From positions 131,007 through 195,006 of the forward strand of contig NZ_CADDIL010000001.1 of assembly GCF_902809815.1 (NCBI RefSeq): 64,000 bases of DNA, written 5' to 3'. Under the pieces are notes generated by a model. The model did not search any database, was not told the origin of the DNA, and worked only from the letters and a program-made list of their open reading frames with translations. Position numbers and translations under genes: made by a program. The stretch is from Spiroplasma endosymbiont of Danaus chrysippus. GTDB lineage: Bacteria; Bacillota_I; Bacilli_A; Mycoplasmatales; VBWQ01. Shown here piece by piece: positions 17,416-27,641 of this stretch. How positions within the stretch are numbered: position 1 is the stretch's first letter; each line of letters begins with the position of its first letter.

Positions 17416-17780
17416 AGTTTATTATTTTTAAGTAGCACTTGTTAAAAAACAATATTTTATATAAAAATATAAAATGATAAGTGTAAAAAATGTTATTACT
17501 TGTTTTTTCTTTTTAGTGAGTTACAATAAAAATGGCAGTTATAAATGTTTAAAAAATATTTAGGTAATGCCGGTTTTAATTTTATATTTGACTTTAAGTC
17601 CTTGTATACTATATATGCTATACAAGGAGTTTTTATATAATTTTAAAATAAAATATATTAAGAAAAAGGAGGCAAAAAATAACAAAATAATATTTAAAAA
17701 AAATAATACAATTTCAAATTTTTACTTTTCACAAATATATATTCCTCTCTACAATTATTTTTCAATATTTTTTAAATAAT
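17416..17780. other. Intergenic region, no supported gene
   Basis: A 70-codon frame at 17567-17779 is open but is only AT-rich and lysine/asparagine-biased. Its ATG lacks a good ribosome site, so I do not call it. A short imperfect hairpin lies near 17598-17628 (CCTTGTATAC...GTATAC-AAGG type). Confidence 0.5.
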
Positions 17781-17838
17781 AAATAATAGTAATAAAGTGT
17801 ACTAGTTTATAAACTAGTACACTTTATTACTATTATTT
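17781..17838. terminator. 58-bp perfect palindrome, likely bidirectional terminator
   Basis: The left arm of 29 bases (17781-17809) is followed directly by its exact reverse complement (17810-17838), with no loop. It lies just after the stop of the minus-strand gene at 17843, and A/T tracts border the stem. The core is GTGTACTAGTTTA/TAAACTAGTACAC. Confidence 0.75.
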
Positions 17839-17842
17839 TACA

Positions 17843-18646
17843 TTAAAAATTTGTATCTCTTAAAGCTGCTATTGGTTTATTATTTTTCTTATAAAGGATA
17901 TTATTATAAAGAGTAAAAAGTAACATCAAAATTATGTATAAGATTAAAATTGCAAAGATATAAATAAAGAAAGTAGTTAAACTTTTATGAAAATCTAAAA
18001 ATGGATATGGAAATGAATAATCAATTTCTGTTGTTCCTTTTCTTAAAAAACCAACAAAATTTCCTTTAGCAAGTGCATAACCTAAATATACAAACATGTA
18101 AATAGAAATAATTGGTATTCAAAGATATGTTTGTTTTCCAAGTTTTCAGTAGTATTTACCAGCAGAAAACATAAAATATAAAATCACTATCACTGGTACT
18201 ATTAAATGTAATAAAAATGTATTTATAAAATTTAATATGCTAATACTATTACTACTATCTAAATTATTTATCATTGGTTTAAATAATACAGCAAAAAATA
18301 CGATAAGAGTTACGGTAATATAAACAGTAATTGCTAATGAAAAGAGCCCAAAAACAAATTGTGCGCGATTGTCATGAAAACGATTTGTTAATACAAAACA
18401 AAAGAAAAGAAAAACTAAAAAATTTGATTGAATAGTAAAGGTAGAAATCATTGTTCAAATACCAACTCAGGGGCCATCTGGAGTTCATAAATTATGAGGA
18501 TTAGGTGTTCCAACTGTTATTGGTTTATACTCAATTAAAACTATTGCAAATTGCATTATTAGACCTATAACAGCAATAATTAGTCCAGATCAAAGTAAAA
18601 AATCAGAAAATTTACTTTTAAATCCTACATTTTTTCCTATTTCCAT
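17843..18646 (-). CDS. Pr6Pr/DUF1600-like multi-pass membrane protein
   Basis: The 267-residue protein has six or so hydrophobic helices. The segment TFTIQSNFLVFLFF near residue 75 is the part that recalls the Pr6Pr family of integral membrane proteins; mollicute relatives are often filed under DUF1600. The function is unknown. It is the intact paralogue of the gene broken by two IS elements at 12019-15348, and may cover the same role. The start at ATG 18646 is the first good one but has only a weak ribosome site. Trp is encoded by TGA at several places. Confidence 0.7.
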
Positions 18647-18768
18647 ATGGATCAACTCACAATTCTATATTTTTTCTATTTTAATTACATTATACATGAT
18701 ATTATAATAAGTATGTAAGATATTAGAAAATTATTAATAGCAACTAAATGAAATAATAAGGTGATGTT

Positions 18769-19350
18769 ATGTATCAATTATATTTAGATACAACAAATAA
18801 CAAATTAACAGTGGTGATTTTGCAAGCTAATAAAATTTTAGTAAGTTCATCATTTATTGCTTGACAAAAACAAACAGAATTGGCAATTCCAACTATTACT
18901 AATTTACTTGTAAAATGTAAAATAAAATTAAAAGATATTTCAAAAGTAGTTATTGCAAATGGTCCTGGCAGTTATACTGGAATTAGAGTTGCAATTACTT
19001 TTGTCAAAACACTTAAAGTTTTGAATAGTTTTTTAACGGTTTTTACTATTAATAGTTTATTATTACAGGCAGGATTAATAAAATCAATAAGTGTTTTGTC
19101 AGCATACAATAATAAAAGTTATTTGGCAGTATGTGATAATGGAAAAATAATTATTCAGCCGCAATTAGTAGATGAAAATGCTAAAATTGGTATTATTAGT
19201 GATTTACTAGATTATAAAATAATTGAAAATTTAGAAAAGTGTAATATTGTGGAAAATTTTCAAAAGTTGTCACCATATTTTATCGAAGTAAAAAACATGG
19301 AAGATTTGCAACCATATTATATTAATGATCCATTTTCATCACATAATTAA
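18769..19350 (+). CDS. tsaB: tRNA threonylcarbamoyladenosine biosynthesis protein TsaB
   Basis: It is the non-catalytic partner of TsaD in making t6A37 in tRNAs that read ANN codons. The product is 193 residues, about 30 shorter than usual. The N-terminal LYLDTT strand and the key GPGSYTGIRVA motif near residue 66 are clear. The start ATG at 18769 follows AAGGTGAT. TGA at 18862-18864 is Trp. It stands alone, upstream of the sugar-uptake genes. Confidence 0.9.
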
Positions 19351-19400
19351 AAAATAATAATATTTAAATATTTTACATTAGTTTAAAAAGGAGTTTTTAC

Positions 19401-20243
19401 ATGCTTATCAATGATAATTTTTGATCTAGAGTATCAAAGGAAGAAAATAATTTCACAAAAAAAGAAAAAGTTCTTATTAACTATATTAATAAGAATAGTC
19501 AAAAAATGGATCAAGTTACTATTAGTTCTTTGGCTAAAGAAAATACTGTTGGTTATAGTGTTGTTTATAATTTAATTAAGAAATTGGGATTTAAAGGTTA
19601 TCGTGAATTTATCATTAGTTTAGCTGCGCAAGAAACTACTTTCAAAGCTTTAAATCGTGAGTTTTTTGGTGATCGTAGTGTTTTAAAAGAACATTATAAA
19701 AAACTAATGGATTTAAATGATTCAACGATTAATTATGAGGAATTACAAAGATTTATTAATTGAATAGATGATAATCGTAAAGCTTGTATTTATTTAGCAG
19801 GTATTGGTCATTCTGGTTTGGGTGCGGAGGATTTATCAAATAAATTATATCGGTTTGGTTTACGATCAATCTGTTTAAATAAAGATGATGATAGTATTTT
19901 AATGCATGCTTCTTTAATTATTCCAGAAGATGTAATAATTCTTTTCTCATTATCAGGTAAAACCGCTACTATTGTTGAAGCAGCTAAACTTGCTAAAAAG
20001 AATAATGCTAAAATTGCAGTTGTTACATCACAAGATAAAACTGAATTAGTGACTTATGCTGATTGAACATTTAATATTGTTTCTTCAGGACTTTATGAAG
20101 CACAAGAAATATTTATTTCTCCATTATTTGCTATTACTTATTTTAATGATTTAGTAACAAAATATTTATTAAAATCAAAGCATAAAGATTGATATTTAGA
20201 AAATAGAATTAAAACTAATAAAGTAATTAAAAAATTTAATTAA
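19401..20243 (+). CDS. MurR/RpiR family transcriptional regulator
   Basis: The 280-residue protein has an N-terminal helix-turn-helix of the RpiR type (about residues 35-75, with SSLAKENTVGYSVVYNLIKKLG) and a C-terminal SIS sugar-phosphate-binding domain (about 120-255, with AGIGHSG and FSLSGKTATIVEAAKLAK). Such proteins sense phosphosugars. It lies directly upstream of the PTS permease and manA on the same strand, so it most likely controls them. The start ATG follows AAAAGGAG. Three TGA codons are Trp. Confidence 0.88.
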
Positions 20244-20326
20244 TTTTTTAAATAAAAAAACTGTTTTTTTTTAAAATAATAATTTAATATTATGTCATGA
20301 ATATTTATTAAGTAAGGAGATGAAGT

Positions 20327-22435
20327 ATGTTGTCTAAACAAGATGATATTTTGACAGTAGAACACGTTTTTCTTGAATCTGATTGTAAAACACAAGCAGA
20401 AGCTTTTCAAGAAATAGCAACTTCTGCTAAAAAATTAGGTTTTTTGAAAAAAAATATTAGTGAAAAATCACTAGTTAATAGTTTTCTACAAAGAGAAGGA
20501 GAAGGAACTACTGGTTTTGGTGGTGGTGTTGCTGTGCCACATGCTCGTAATGAAGATATTGTTAAATCAGGAATTTTTATTATGCGTTTTAAACAGTCAG
20601 TTCCTTGGAAAGCACTAGATGAACAACCTGTTAAAGCAATTATTGCTTTAATTGTGCCACTAAAAAGTGCTGGTAATGAGCACTTGGAAATTTTATCAAA
20701 AGTGGCACAAAGATTAACAAAACCGGAATTTCAATCAATATTATTTAATTCAAAAGATAAAAAAGTAATTATTCAATCACTAAATATTAATAATAAACCT
20801 AATGTTGAAACTAGTAGTAAAACTATTAGTGAAGATATGAAAGGTTCTTCAAAAAAAACTAAAAATATTATAGCAATTACTGCTTGTCCAGTTGGGGTAG
20901 CACATACTTATATTGCACAAGATAAATTAGAAATTGCTGCAAAAAATTTAGGCTATAATATTAAAGTTGAAACTCATGGTAGTATTGGTATTAAAGGTGC
21001 TTTTACAGCAAATGATATTGCCAATGCTGATTTAGTTATTATTGCAGTATCGGCCGGTGTTGCAGATTTAAAATTAGAACGTTTTAATAATAAACCATTA
21101 TATAAAGTAGAAATTAGCAAAGTTATTAAAAATCCTGAAAGTATTGTTAATGATGCTTTTGCTAACGCAAAACCTTATGAAATAAACAAGTCAGAATCGG
21201 GACAAAAAGCGGAAAAAGAAAATAAATCAAATGATTTATTTACTACTGATAAACAGGGAATTATGAAACATATTATGGCTGCTGTTGGCTATATGGTTCC
21301 ATTTGTTGTTTTTGGTGGAATTATGTTAGCATTATCAATTGGTATTGCTAAAGCAGTTTATGGTGCTGACTTTGATATTTCCAAGTTACCACATAATCAT
21401 TTTCTTTATTTTATGAATCAAGTTGGAAGTATTGCTTTTACATTAATGATTCCAATTTTAGCTGGTTTTATCGCTAATTCAATTGCCGCAGGACGTGCTG
21501 CCTTGCTTCCGGCAATGGTAAGCGCATATGTTGCTAATACAGCAGGATTAGTTTATCCAATTGCTGGTTTAGAGCCAAAGGTTTCTGCTGGATTTTTAGG
21601 AGCATTATTAATTGGTCCAAGTGTTGGATATTTAGTAAGATGAATTATTACTTGAAAAGTACCAAAGACTATTGCTCCAATTATGCCAATTTTCTTTATT
21701 CCTATTGTAGTAACATTTTTAATTAGTTTAACTTTTATTTATGCAATTGGAGCTCCAATTGGTTGAATAATGGAACAATTTCAAAATGGGTTAACCCACA
21801 TGCCACGTGAAGCAATGGCAGCAATTGGAATGTTGCTAGGAGCCATGATTGGATTTGATATGGGTGGTCCAATTAACAAAGTTGCTTTTTTAGCAGCTTC
21901 AACAACGATAACTGCTGATCCTAGCTCACAATTATTTATGGGAGCAGTAGCTGCAGCTATTCCTGTTGCACCACTTGGAATGGGTTTAACAACTTTGATT
22001 TTTCGTAAATTCTTTAATGAAAGTGAACGTACATTAGGTTTAACAGCAATGTTAATGGGGTGTATTGGTATTTCTGAAGGTGCGATTCCTTTTGCAGTAA
22101 GAGATCCAAAACGTGCTATTATTAGTAATATTATTGGTAGTGCTGTTGCTGGTAGTATTGCTGGTGCTTTCTTATTAACTGATGCTGCTGGTCATGGTGG
22201 TCCTATTGTTGCTATCTTAGGTGCAGTTAGTTCAGTTAATTATGTGCTTTGGGTAAGTATTCTTTTATTCTTTTTAGCCATTATTGTTGGAAGTATTGTT
22301 ACTTGTTTAGTATATGGTGGATTATTAATTATTCAATCACGTAATATTAAGGTTTTTAAATTAATGAATGAAAGAATCATGAAAATATTTAATAGTAAAA
22401 AATCTAAATCTAAAAATAGTAAAAATAAAGTTTAA
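20327..22435 (+). CDS. fruA: PTS fructose/mannose-type EIIABC permease
   Basis: It imports and phosphorylates a hexose using phosphate from HPr. Three domains are in one 702-residue chain: EIIA (1-150, active H72 in VPHARNED), EIIB (about 178-280, active C187 in TACPVGVAHTY), and the membrane EIIC (about 310-680, with about nine helices and GIMLALSIGIAKA near its start). The ribosome site is AAGGAGATGA. The sequence fits the fructose family. The manA next door suggests the substrate may be mannose, or both sugars, so fruA is used as a family name. Three TGA codons in EIIC are Trp. Confidence 0.92.
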
Positions 22436-22468
22436 TTGAACAAATAATCAAAGTTTAGGAGAGTGAAT

Positions 22469-23416
22469 ATGAATAATAGGACATCACAAATAATTTTTTT
22501 AAAACCTGCTTTTATTCGCAAATTATGAGGTAGTCAAAAATTAGCACACAAATTTAATTTTGATTTACCTAAAAATACACCAATTGGTGAAGCGTGATTA
22601 GTTAGTGCTCATCCCAATGGAATGAGTTATGTTTTAAATGGCGAGTATAAAGGATTAAGTTTAGCAGAATTGTTTAAACAGCAACCTAGTTTATTTGCTA
22701 ATCTTGATAGTTCAGGTAGTGTGATTAATAAAGAATATCCATTGTTAACAAAAATTTTAGACGCAAATGATAGTTTAAGCGTTCAAATTCACCCTGATGA
22801 TAAATTCGCAGAAAAAAATCATCAATGTTTAGGAAAAACTGAATGTTGGTATATATTAGAATGTTTACCCAAAGGTAGAGTTATTTTGGGTCATAATGCT
22901 AAAACCAAAGATCAGTTTAATCAATGATTGGGAAAAGAACAATGACATAAACTATTAAAATATATTCCAATTAAAAAAGATCAATTTATTTATGTTCCTT
23001 CTCTAAAAATTCATGGTTTATTGCCACATACTATGGTTTTTGAATTACAACAATCATCAGATATTACATATCGTTTATATGATTATGATCGTAAAGATGA
23101 ACTTGGTAATTTACGAAATTTGCATTTGAAAGAAGCATCAACTATTGTTTTAGCTCCTGATTTAAATAGTAGTGAAGCTAATGGTCATGATAATTATTTA
23201 GTTGATAACAAGTTTTTTAAGTTAATTAAATTAATTAATGAGGGAATTAAGCATTATAGTTATCCTAATACTAGATGATTGCAAATCTCAGTATTGGATG
23301 GTAATGGTATAATTGATGATACTAGTATTAAAAAAGGTGACTCATTTATTTTACCAAATGGTTATACTGATTTTTGTTTAAGTGGTAATATGTTGTTGAT
23401 GGTTGCATATTGCTAA
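22469..23416 (+). CDS. manA: Mannose-6-phosphate isomerase
   Basis: It interconverts mannose 6-phosphate and fructose 6-phosphate, feeding mannose into glycolysis at the pfkA step. The 315-residue protein is a type I enzyme. Zinc ligands are visible in SVQIHPDD near residue 106, the glutamate in KTECWYIL near 125, and the histidine of VPSLKIHGL near 180, followed by the ELQQSSDITYRLYDYDR signature. The ATG at 22469 follows AGGAGAG and is 33 bases after the PTS stop, so the two form an operon. A 52-bp palindrome follows. Confidence 0.93.
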
Positions 23417-23425
23417 TAAATTGTT

Positions 23426-23477
23426 TTATTTATAAATGAAAAATAGACTCATGAGTCTATTTTTCATTTATAAATAA
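23426..23477. terminator. 52-bp perfect palindrome, bidirectional terminator
   Basis: Two exact 26-base arms meet at CTCA/TGAG with no loop. It lies between manA and the convergent minus-strand lyase fragment, whose stop is 4 bases away. T-rich tracts end each arm. Confidence 0.85.
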
Positions 23478-23480
23478 TTA

Positions 23481-23782
23481 TTATAGTTTTTTTAATGCTT
23501 GTTCCAAATCATTTCACAAATCTTCAACATATTCAATACCAATTGAAAGACGAACAAGACCTTCTGAAATATTTGCATCTGCTAATTCTTGTGCATTATA
23601 AGTAGAATGTGTCATTGAAGCAGGATGTTCAATCAATGACTCAACTCCACCTAAAGAAACTGCCAAAATTATTAATTTTAAATTATTTAATAGTTTGATT
23701 CCTCCATCATATCCACATTTTAATTCGAAACTAATCATTGCTCCTGGTAATTTCATTTGTTGTTCATAAAGTACTTGTTCTG
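23481..23782 (-). pseudogene. C-terminal fragment of a cystathionine/methionine gamma-lyase
   Basis: About 100 residues remain of a PLP-dependent Cys/Met metabolism enzyme of about 380. The segment SLGGVESLIEHPASMTH followed by ISEGLVRLSIGIE is the C-terminal hallmark of the MetC/MGL family. The N-terminal two thirds, including the PLP lysine, are absent. The reading frame runs into the end of IS3 copy B at 23783, and no matching N-terminal part lies on the far side of that element. So this is a deletion or rearrangement at the IS, not a simple insertion. Confidence 0.88.
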
Positions 23783-24914
23783 TGCTACTTAGCCCTTTTT
23801 ACTAGAGCATTAATTTAAAAAAACTTGAATGTATTCGAAAAACAATTGTGTTATACAATTAACACTAATTTTGACATGAAAGGATTGTTAATAATGGATA
23901 AAATTAAACAAATAGCATTAGTAATTAACAAGTTAAATATCAAACAAAAAATTCAAATTATTGATGATAGCAAAAACCAATATTCAATTAGATATCTTTG
24001 CCAACATCTTCAACTAAACCGATCAACATATTATTTTGTAAAAAACAAACAAAACCCTATTAAAAAAGAAAAAAATCAAATTAGTAATTGTACACATAAA
24101 TATCAAGAATTATGCCAACTTTTACTTGAATTTCATTTTACAAGAAAAGGACAAATTTATGGCTATTTACGAATTTTTTCAGCATTTAAAGAATGATTAA
24201 AACAATACAAACATATTATTTTAAATCTAGAATTATCAACAAAACAAATGCGAAAAATTATGAAAGATCACAATCTTCAAGGATTAAAACAAACTAAAAA
24301 TAACTATCCTAAAAACAAAAAAAATCCAAATAAGTGAATACCTACAATGGATAAAGTAAACAAAGATTATAAAAGTACAACCTCTTCAAATCAAATTTGA
24401 TCAATGGACACTAAACAAATAAATACTAAAGAAGGTTGATTATATCTTTTTGTAATTATTGATTTTTATTCAAATAATATTGTAAGCTATAATACATGTT
24501 CAAACAAATCCTATCAAGATTTAATCCTTCCTGCACTTGAAAAAATAAATCAACAATTCTCTTGAAACCAAGTAAAAAACGTTATTTTACACTCAGATAA
24601 CGCCAACGAATTTTATTGTCAAGACATCACAAATTGAGCTGCTGATAAGCAAATAATTTTAAGCAAAAAACAACCTTATGATATTGGTGGCAATGTAATA
24701 TCTGAAAACTGATTTTCTCATTTATCTCAAGAATGACTACCTAAAGGTTCAAATCAATATTTTTCTCTCAATGAAGCTATAAATGATGTAAACCAATATA
24801 TTATGTTTTATAATTACGAAAGAATACATTCTAAATTTCTAAAACCACCAATTTCACAAATAAAAATTTAAAACTGTCTATCCAAAAGTGGTCCAGTATT
24901 TAGGGCTAACCACC
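23783..24914 (+). mobile_element. IS3-family element, copy B
   Basis: This copy is 1132 bp and is the only one with a single 7-base TGCTACT unit at its left end. The right end is GGGCTAACCACC at 24903-24914. It cuts the lyase gene, and the 247 bases to its right are non-coding AT-rich DNA. Confidence 0.9.
23894..24871 (+). CDS. IS3-family DDE transposase (copy B)
   Basis: It is a full 325-residue copy with D172, D235 and E271 all present. The base changes seen against copy A lie upstream of the ATG (GGATTGTTAATA instead of GGATTTTTAATA). The frame is intact. Confidence 0.9.
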
Positions 24915-25161
24915 GAATGTATTTTATTATTGTTTTAAGTATAAAATATTTAGAATTTTGAGAAAAGTGTGAAATTGTAGTAAGAATATTAAATTGGAAA
25001 GTGTAGTAATGTATCATTAAAAATGATATTAATTTATTTTACAATATCATTATTATATGAATAAAACTTTTTAAATTTTAAAGTACTTTTTCTAAATAAA
25101 TCTTGATTTAATTTTATATTCAAAAGTTTACATATGCAATAAAAAAATAAAATTAGAGAAA

Positions 25162-25542
25162 TTATTTTAAATAGGCAATTGCTTCAATTTCAATTAATGC
25201 ATCTTTAGGAATTCTAGCAACTTGAACTGCTGCTCTTGCTGGAGCATGTGCACCAAATATTTCTCCATAAACTTTATTCATTTCAACAAAGTGATTTAAG
25301 TCTTTTAAGAAAATATTAACTTTTACAATATTATTTAAAGTAATATTAGCAGCTTCACAAATTGCTTTAATATTTAATAAACTTTGCTTAGTTTGTGAAG
25401 AAATGTCAGTGCCAATAAATTCACCAGTTTTACTATTAATTGGTAATTGCCCAGAAATATATAAAAAATCACCTGCAATTATTGCTTGACTATATGGCCC
25501 AATGGCAGCAGGAGCATTAGGAGTATGAATAATATTTTTCAT
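25162..25542 (-). CDS. ridA: RidA family reactive intermediate deaminase
   Basis: This 126-residue cytosolic protein hydrolyses reactive enamine/imine intermediates formed by PLP enzymes; RidA proteins work as trimers. Full-length features are GPYSQAI at 15-21, SGQLP near 30, the substrate-binding R103 in PARAAVQV and the glutamates of IEIEAIAY at the end. The ribosome site is AGAAAGAGTG. The nearest gene in the same direction was the PLP lyase now cut by an IS. Confidence 0.93.
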   Translation of the reverse strand: MKNIIHTPNAPAAIGPYSQAIIAGDFLYISGQLPINSKTGEFIGTDISSQTKQSLLNIKAICEAANITLNNIVKVNIFLKDLNHFVEMNKVYGEIFGAHAPARAAVQVARIPKDALIEIEAIAYLK

Positions 25543-26048
25543 AGTTTATCACTCTTTCTAAAATTATTATGTTTTGTATCATTAAATATATTAGTAAAAA
25601 TGTAGCGTTATTTTTAAGTTATTTAGGTGGTATTAAATAATTAATAGTAATATAAAATTAGCATCATTAATTATTAAAACTTGAACAACTATAAATATAT
25701 TTTACATGATTTTCTTTTCTTTTTTTTAATTAATTATTTTTCACTTTAATAATTTTTTTCATTTTAATTTTAATTAAATATTTATTTAATATTTTATTAT
25801 CAGTATTGAAAATTAAATTTTATTTTTATTTTTTAACCTTTATAAGTGTAAAAAAAATATTATTAAAGTAATTTTATCATTTTTTTAGAAAAAAAATATA
25901 TTTTATGGTTCACTTTATAAAATGTTACTATATAATTTGATTACAGACCAGTAACATTTTTAAATTGGTTTGAAGATAACGTAGTTATAATAATATCTAT
26001 AATAGACATTATAATTATAATTCTTAAAACATTAGGAGGAAATCTTTT
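25543..26048. other. 506-base divergent intergenic region
   Basis: There is no gene. It must hold the promoters of ridA and hup. A hairpin with a 10-bp stem (AAAATGTTAC at 25919, GTAACATTTT at 25951) lies 90 bases before hup and could be a leader structure or an operator. The region before it is nearly pure A/T. A TATAAT-like box lies near 25990. Confidence 0.5.
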
Positions 26049-26363
26049 ATGGCAAAAAGTAATTCTAAAACAAAGACAGAAATTATTAAGATAGTGGCGC
26101 AAAAGTCTGACGTCACAATTGCCTTAGCGACTAATATTATTGATTTATTTTTTGAAGAGATAAAATTTGAAGTTGCAAATGGTGGTAAAATTAATATACC
26201 AAAATTTGGAATATTTGAAACTATTATTCGTGAAGCAAGAACAGGTCGTAATCCCCAAACTGGTGAATCTATTGTAATTAGTGCTTCTAAAGCACCTAAA
26301 TTTAAAGCTAGTTCTGAATTTAAAAAACATACTAATCAACAAACAGAAACTTTAGCTTCTTAA
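26049..26363 (+). CDS. hup: DNA-binding protein HU
   Basis: It is a nucleoid-associated protein that bends DNA as a dimer. It has 104 residues, slightly longer than the usual 90 because of a Lys/Thr-rich N terminus and a polar C-terminal tail. The conserved FGIFETIIREARTGRNPQTGE arm (residues about 56-76) holds the DNA-contacting Arg and Pro. TAGGAGG lies 8 bases before the ATG, the best ribosome site in this stretch, which fits a highly expressed protein. Confidence 0.95.
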   Translation: MAKSNSKTKTEIIKIVAQKSDVTIALATNIIDLFFEEIKFEVANGGKINIPKFGIFETIIREARTGRNPQTGESIVISASKAPKFKASSEFKKHTNQQTETLAS

Positions 26364-26388
26364 ATTAAAAATTTTAAAAAATCAAGAT

Positions 26389-26435
26389 AAAATGGATATA
26401 TAATTTCTAATTTATATCCATTTTGTTCTATTTTT
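26389..26435. terminator. Bidirectional terminator between hup and recU
   Basis: A 12-bp stem (AAAATGGATATA/TATATCCATTTT) ends the converging hup and recU transcripts. The T-rich end on the plus strand overlaps the recU stop at 26428. Confidence 0.85.
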
Positions 26436-26820
26436 TTATATGTCAGTGCTTTTTTTGAACTTTTAAAAATTTTAATTTTTCTCAAAAAACTAAGAAAAAG
26501 GCATTATGTTGTGAAAAATAAATAATAACAAAACTAATAGCATTAAGATAAAAAGCATTTTCTAAGTATTCAAGTTGATGTTTTTTAAAATTATTTCATG
26601 GTAATGTTAAAGACTTAGTACTTTTTGCTTCAAAACACAAATATTTACCATGATAAACTCCATGATAATCAACATTACTTTTTTCTTTAAAAATTTTATT
26701 GTTTTGATATAAAATTGGTGGATTTTGTTTAAAAATTAGTGCTTGTTTTTCATTATTTATAATTTCAATAGTATAATTAATTATAGTTTCAAGAAACATT
26801 CCACGGTTAGCATAAAACAT
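26428..26820 (-). CDS. recU: Holliday junction resolvase RecU
   Basis: It cleaves four-way junctions in recombination and helps chromosome segregation. The 130 residues are shorter than the 170-200 of Bacillus RecU, but the core is intact: NRGMFLE at the start, NVDYHGVYHGKYLCFEAKST with the catalytic Asp and Glu near 51-68, and NNFKKHQLEYL. Two TGA codons (26514-26516 region included) are Trp. It is divergent from gpsB, and the recU-gpsB-rnpB neighbourhood is the same as in Bacillus. It is still intact although recA nearby is destroyed. Confidence 0.88.
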
Positions 26821-26896
26821 TATTTTAATTCCCCCTTACATATAGAATATTACTAACTTTGGAATAGTTTTCCTTTTAATTAAAGGAGGTATAAAT

Positions 26897-27214
26897 ATGA
26901 ATATTTGTAAAAAGGATATTATAGATAAAGAATTTACTGTTGATTATAAAGGCTATGATTCTAAAGAAGTAGATTTATTTCTTGATTTAGTTGCTACTAA
27001 TTATGAAATACTAGAAGAATTTGTAAATAAACTAAAAAAGCAAAATGTAATTTTAGAAAATAATAATTACAAGTTACTTAAAGAAATTGATATTTTAAAA
27101 ACACAAATTTTAGTTTTAAAACAAGAAAAACAAAAATTAGAAGAAAAAGGTGTAGAAAATGTTGATATTATTACGAGATTAAGCAAATTAGAAAGTATTG
27201 TACATGAAGAATAA
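26897..27214 (+). CDS. gpsB: DivIVA/GpsB-like cell-division coiled-coil protein
   Basis: The 105-residue protein has the DivIVA N-terminal domain (FTVDYKGYDSKEVDLFLD at about 14-31) followed by a coiled coil with heptads from about 40 to 95. In Firmicutes such proteins guide division-site wall synthesis; without a wall it probably acts as a membrane-curvature or division scaffold. AAAGGAGG lies just before the start. Its place between recU and rnpB argues for GpsB rather than another DivIVA paralogue. Confidence 0.85.
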   Translation: MNICKKDIIDKEFTVDYKGYDSKEVDLFLDLVATNYEILEEFVNKLKKQNVILENNNYKLLKEIDILKTQILVLKQEKQKLEEKGVENVDIITRLSKLESIVHEE

Positions 27215-27242
27215 ATATGTTATAATTTTTTTCTAAAAGAAT

Positions 27243-27594
27243 AAAAAATGAGCTAATCGCTGCATTAGTATGTAGAGGAAAGTCCACGCTCGCACTTTCT
27301 GTGATGAAAGTAATGTTTGTGTTAGAGAAAACAATAACTCTAAGCAGTAATTCTGACGGCTGACAAAAACCTAAGTTTTTTATTAAATAAGGTTCTAGTC
27401 TATAAAAGTGTCATAGAGACGAGTTTTAAGGAAACTTAAAAGCTGGAACGAGATAAACCCCACAAGCGAGAAACCCAAATTTAGGTAGGGGCATTGGTTT
27501 ATTAGAAATGAATAATAAACCGAACTATTGTTTACAATAGTAGATAAATGGTTAGCACTTGCAAGAAGCAAGAACAGAACGTGGCTTATGATTT
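27243..27594 (+). ncRNA. rnpB: RNase P RNA (type B)
   Basis: It is the catalytic RNA that trims tRNA 5' ends. Conserved blocks are present in order: AATCGCTGCA and GAGGAAAGTCCACGCTCGC at the 5' side, GAGTTTTAAGGAAAC, GGAACGAGATAAACCCC, AAACCCAAAT, and AGAACGTGGCTTATG at the 3' side. The ends pair (AAAAAATGAGC with GCTTATGATTTTTT) as helix P1. A T-rich tract after 27586 may end it. The exact ends are approximate. Confidence 0.93.
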
Positions 27595-27641
27595 TTTTAT
27601 TCTTTTTTTGTATTGTAAATTATTTGATTGAAGGTTTAAAA

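Noticed and set aside
17567..17779. 70-codon plus-strand frame
   Set aside because: Weak start context, low-complexity Lys/Asn/Phe content and no partner gene.
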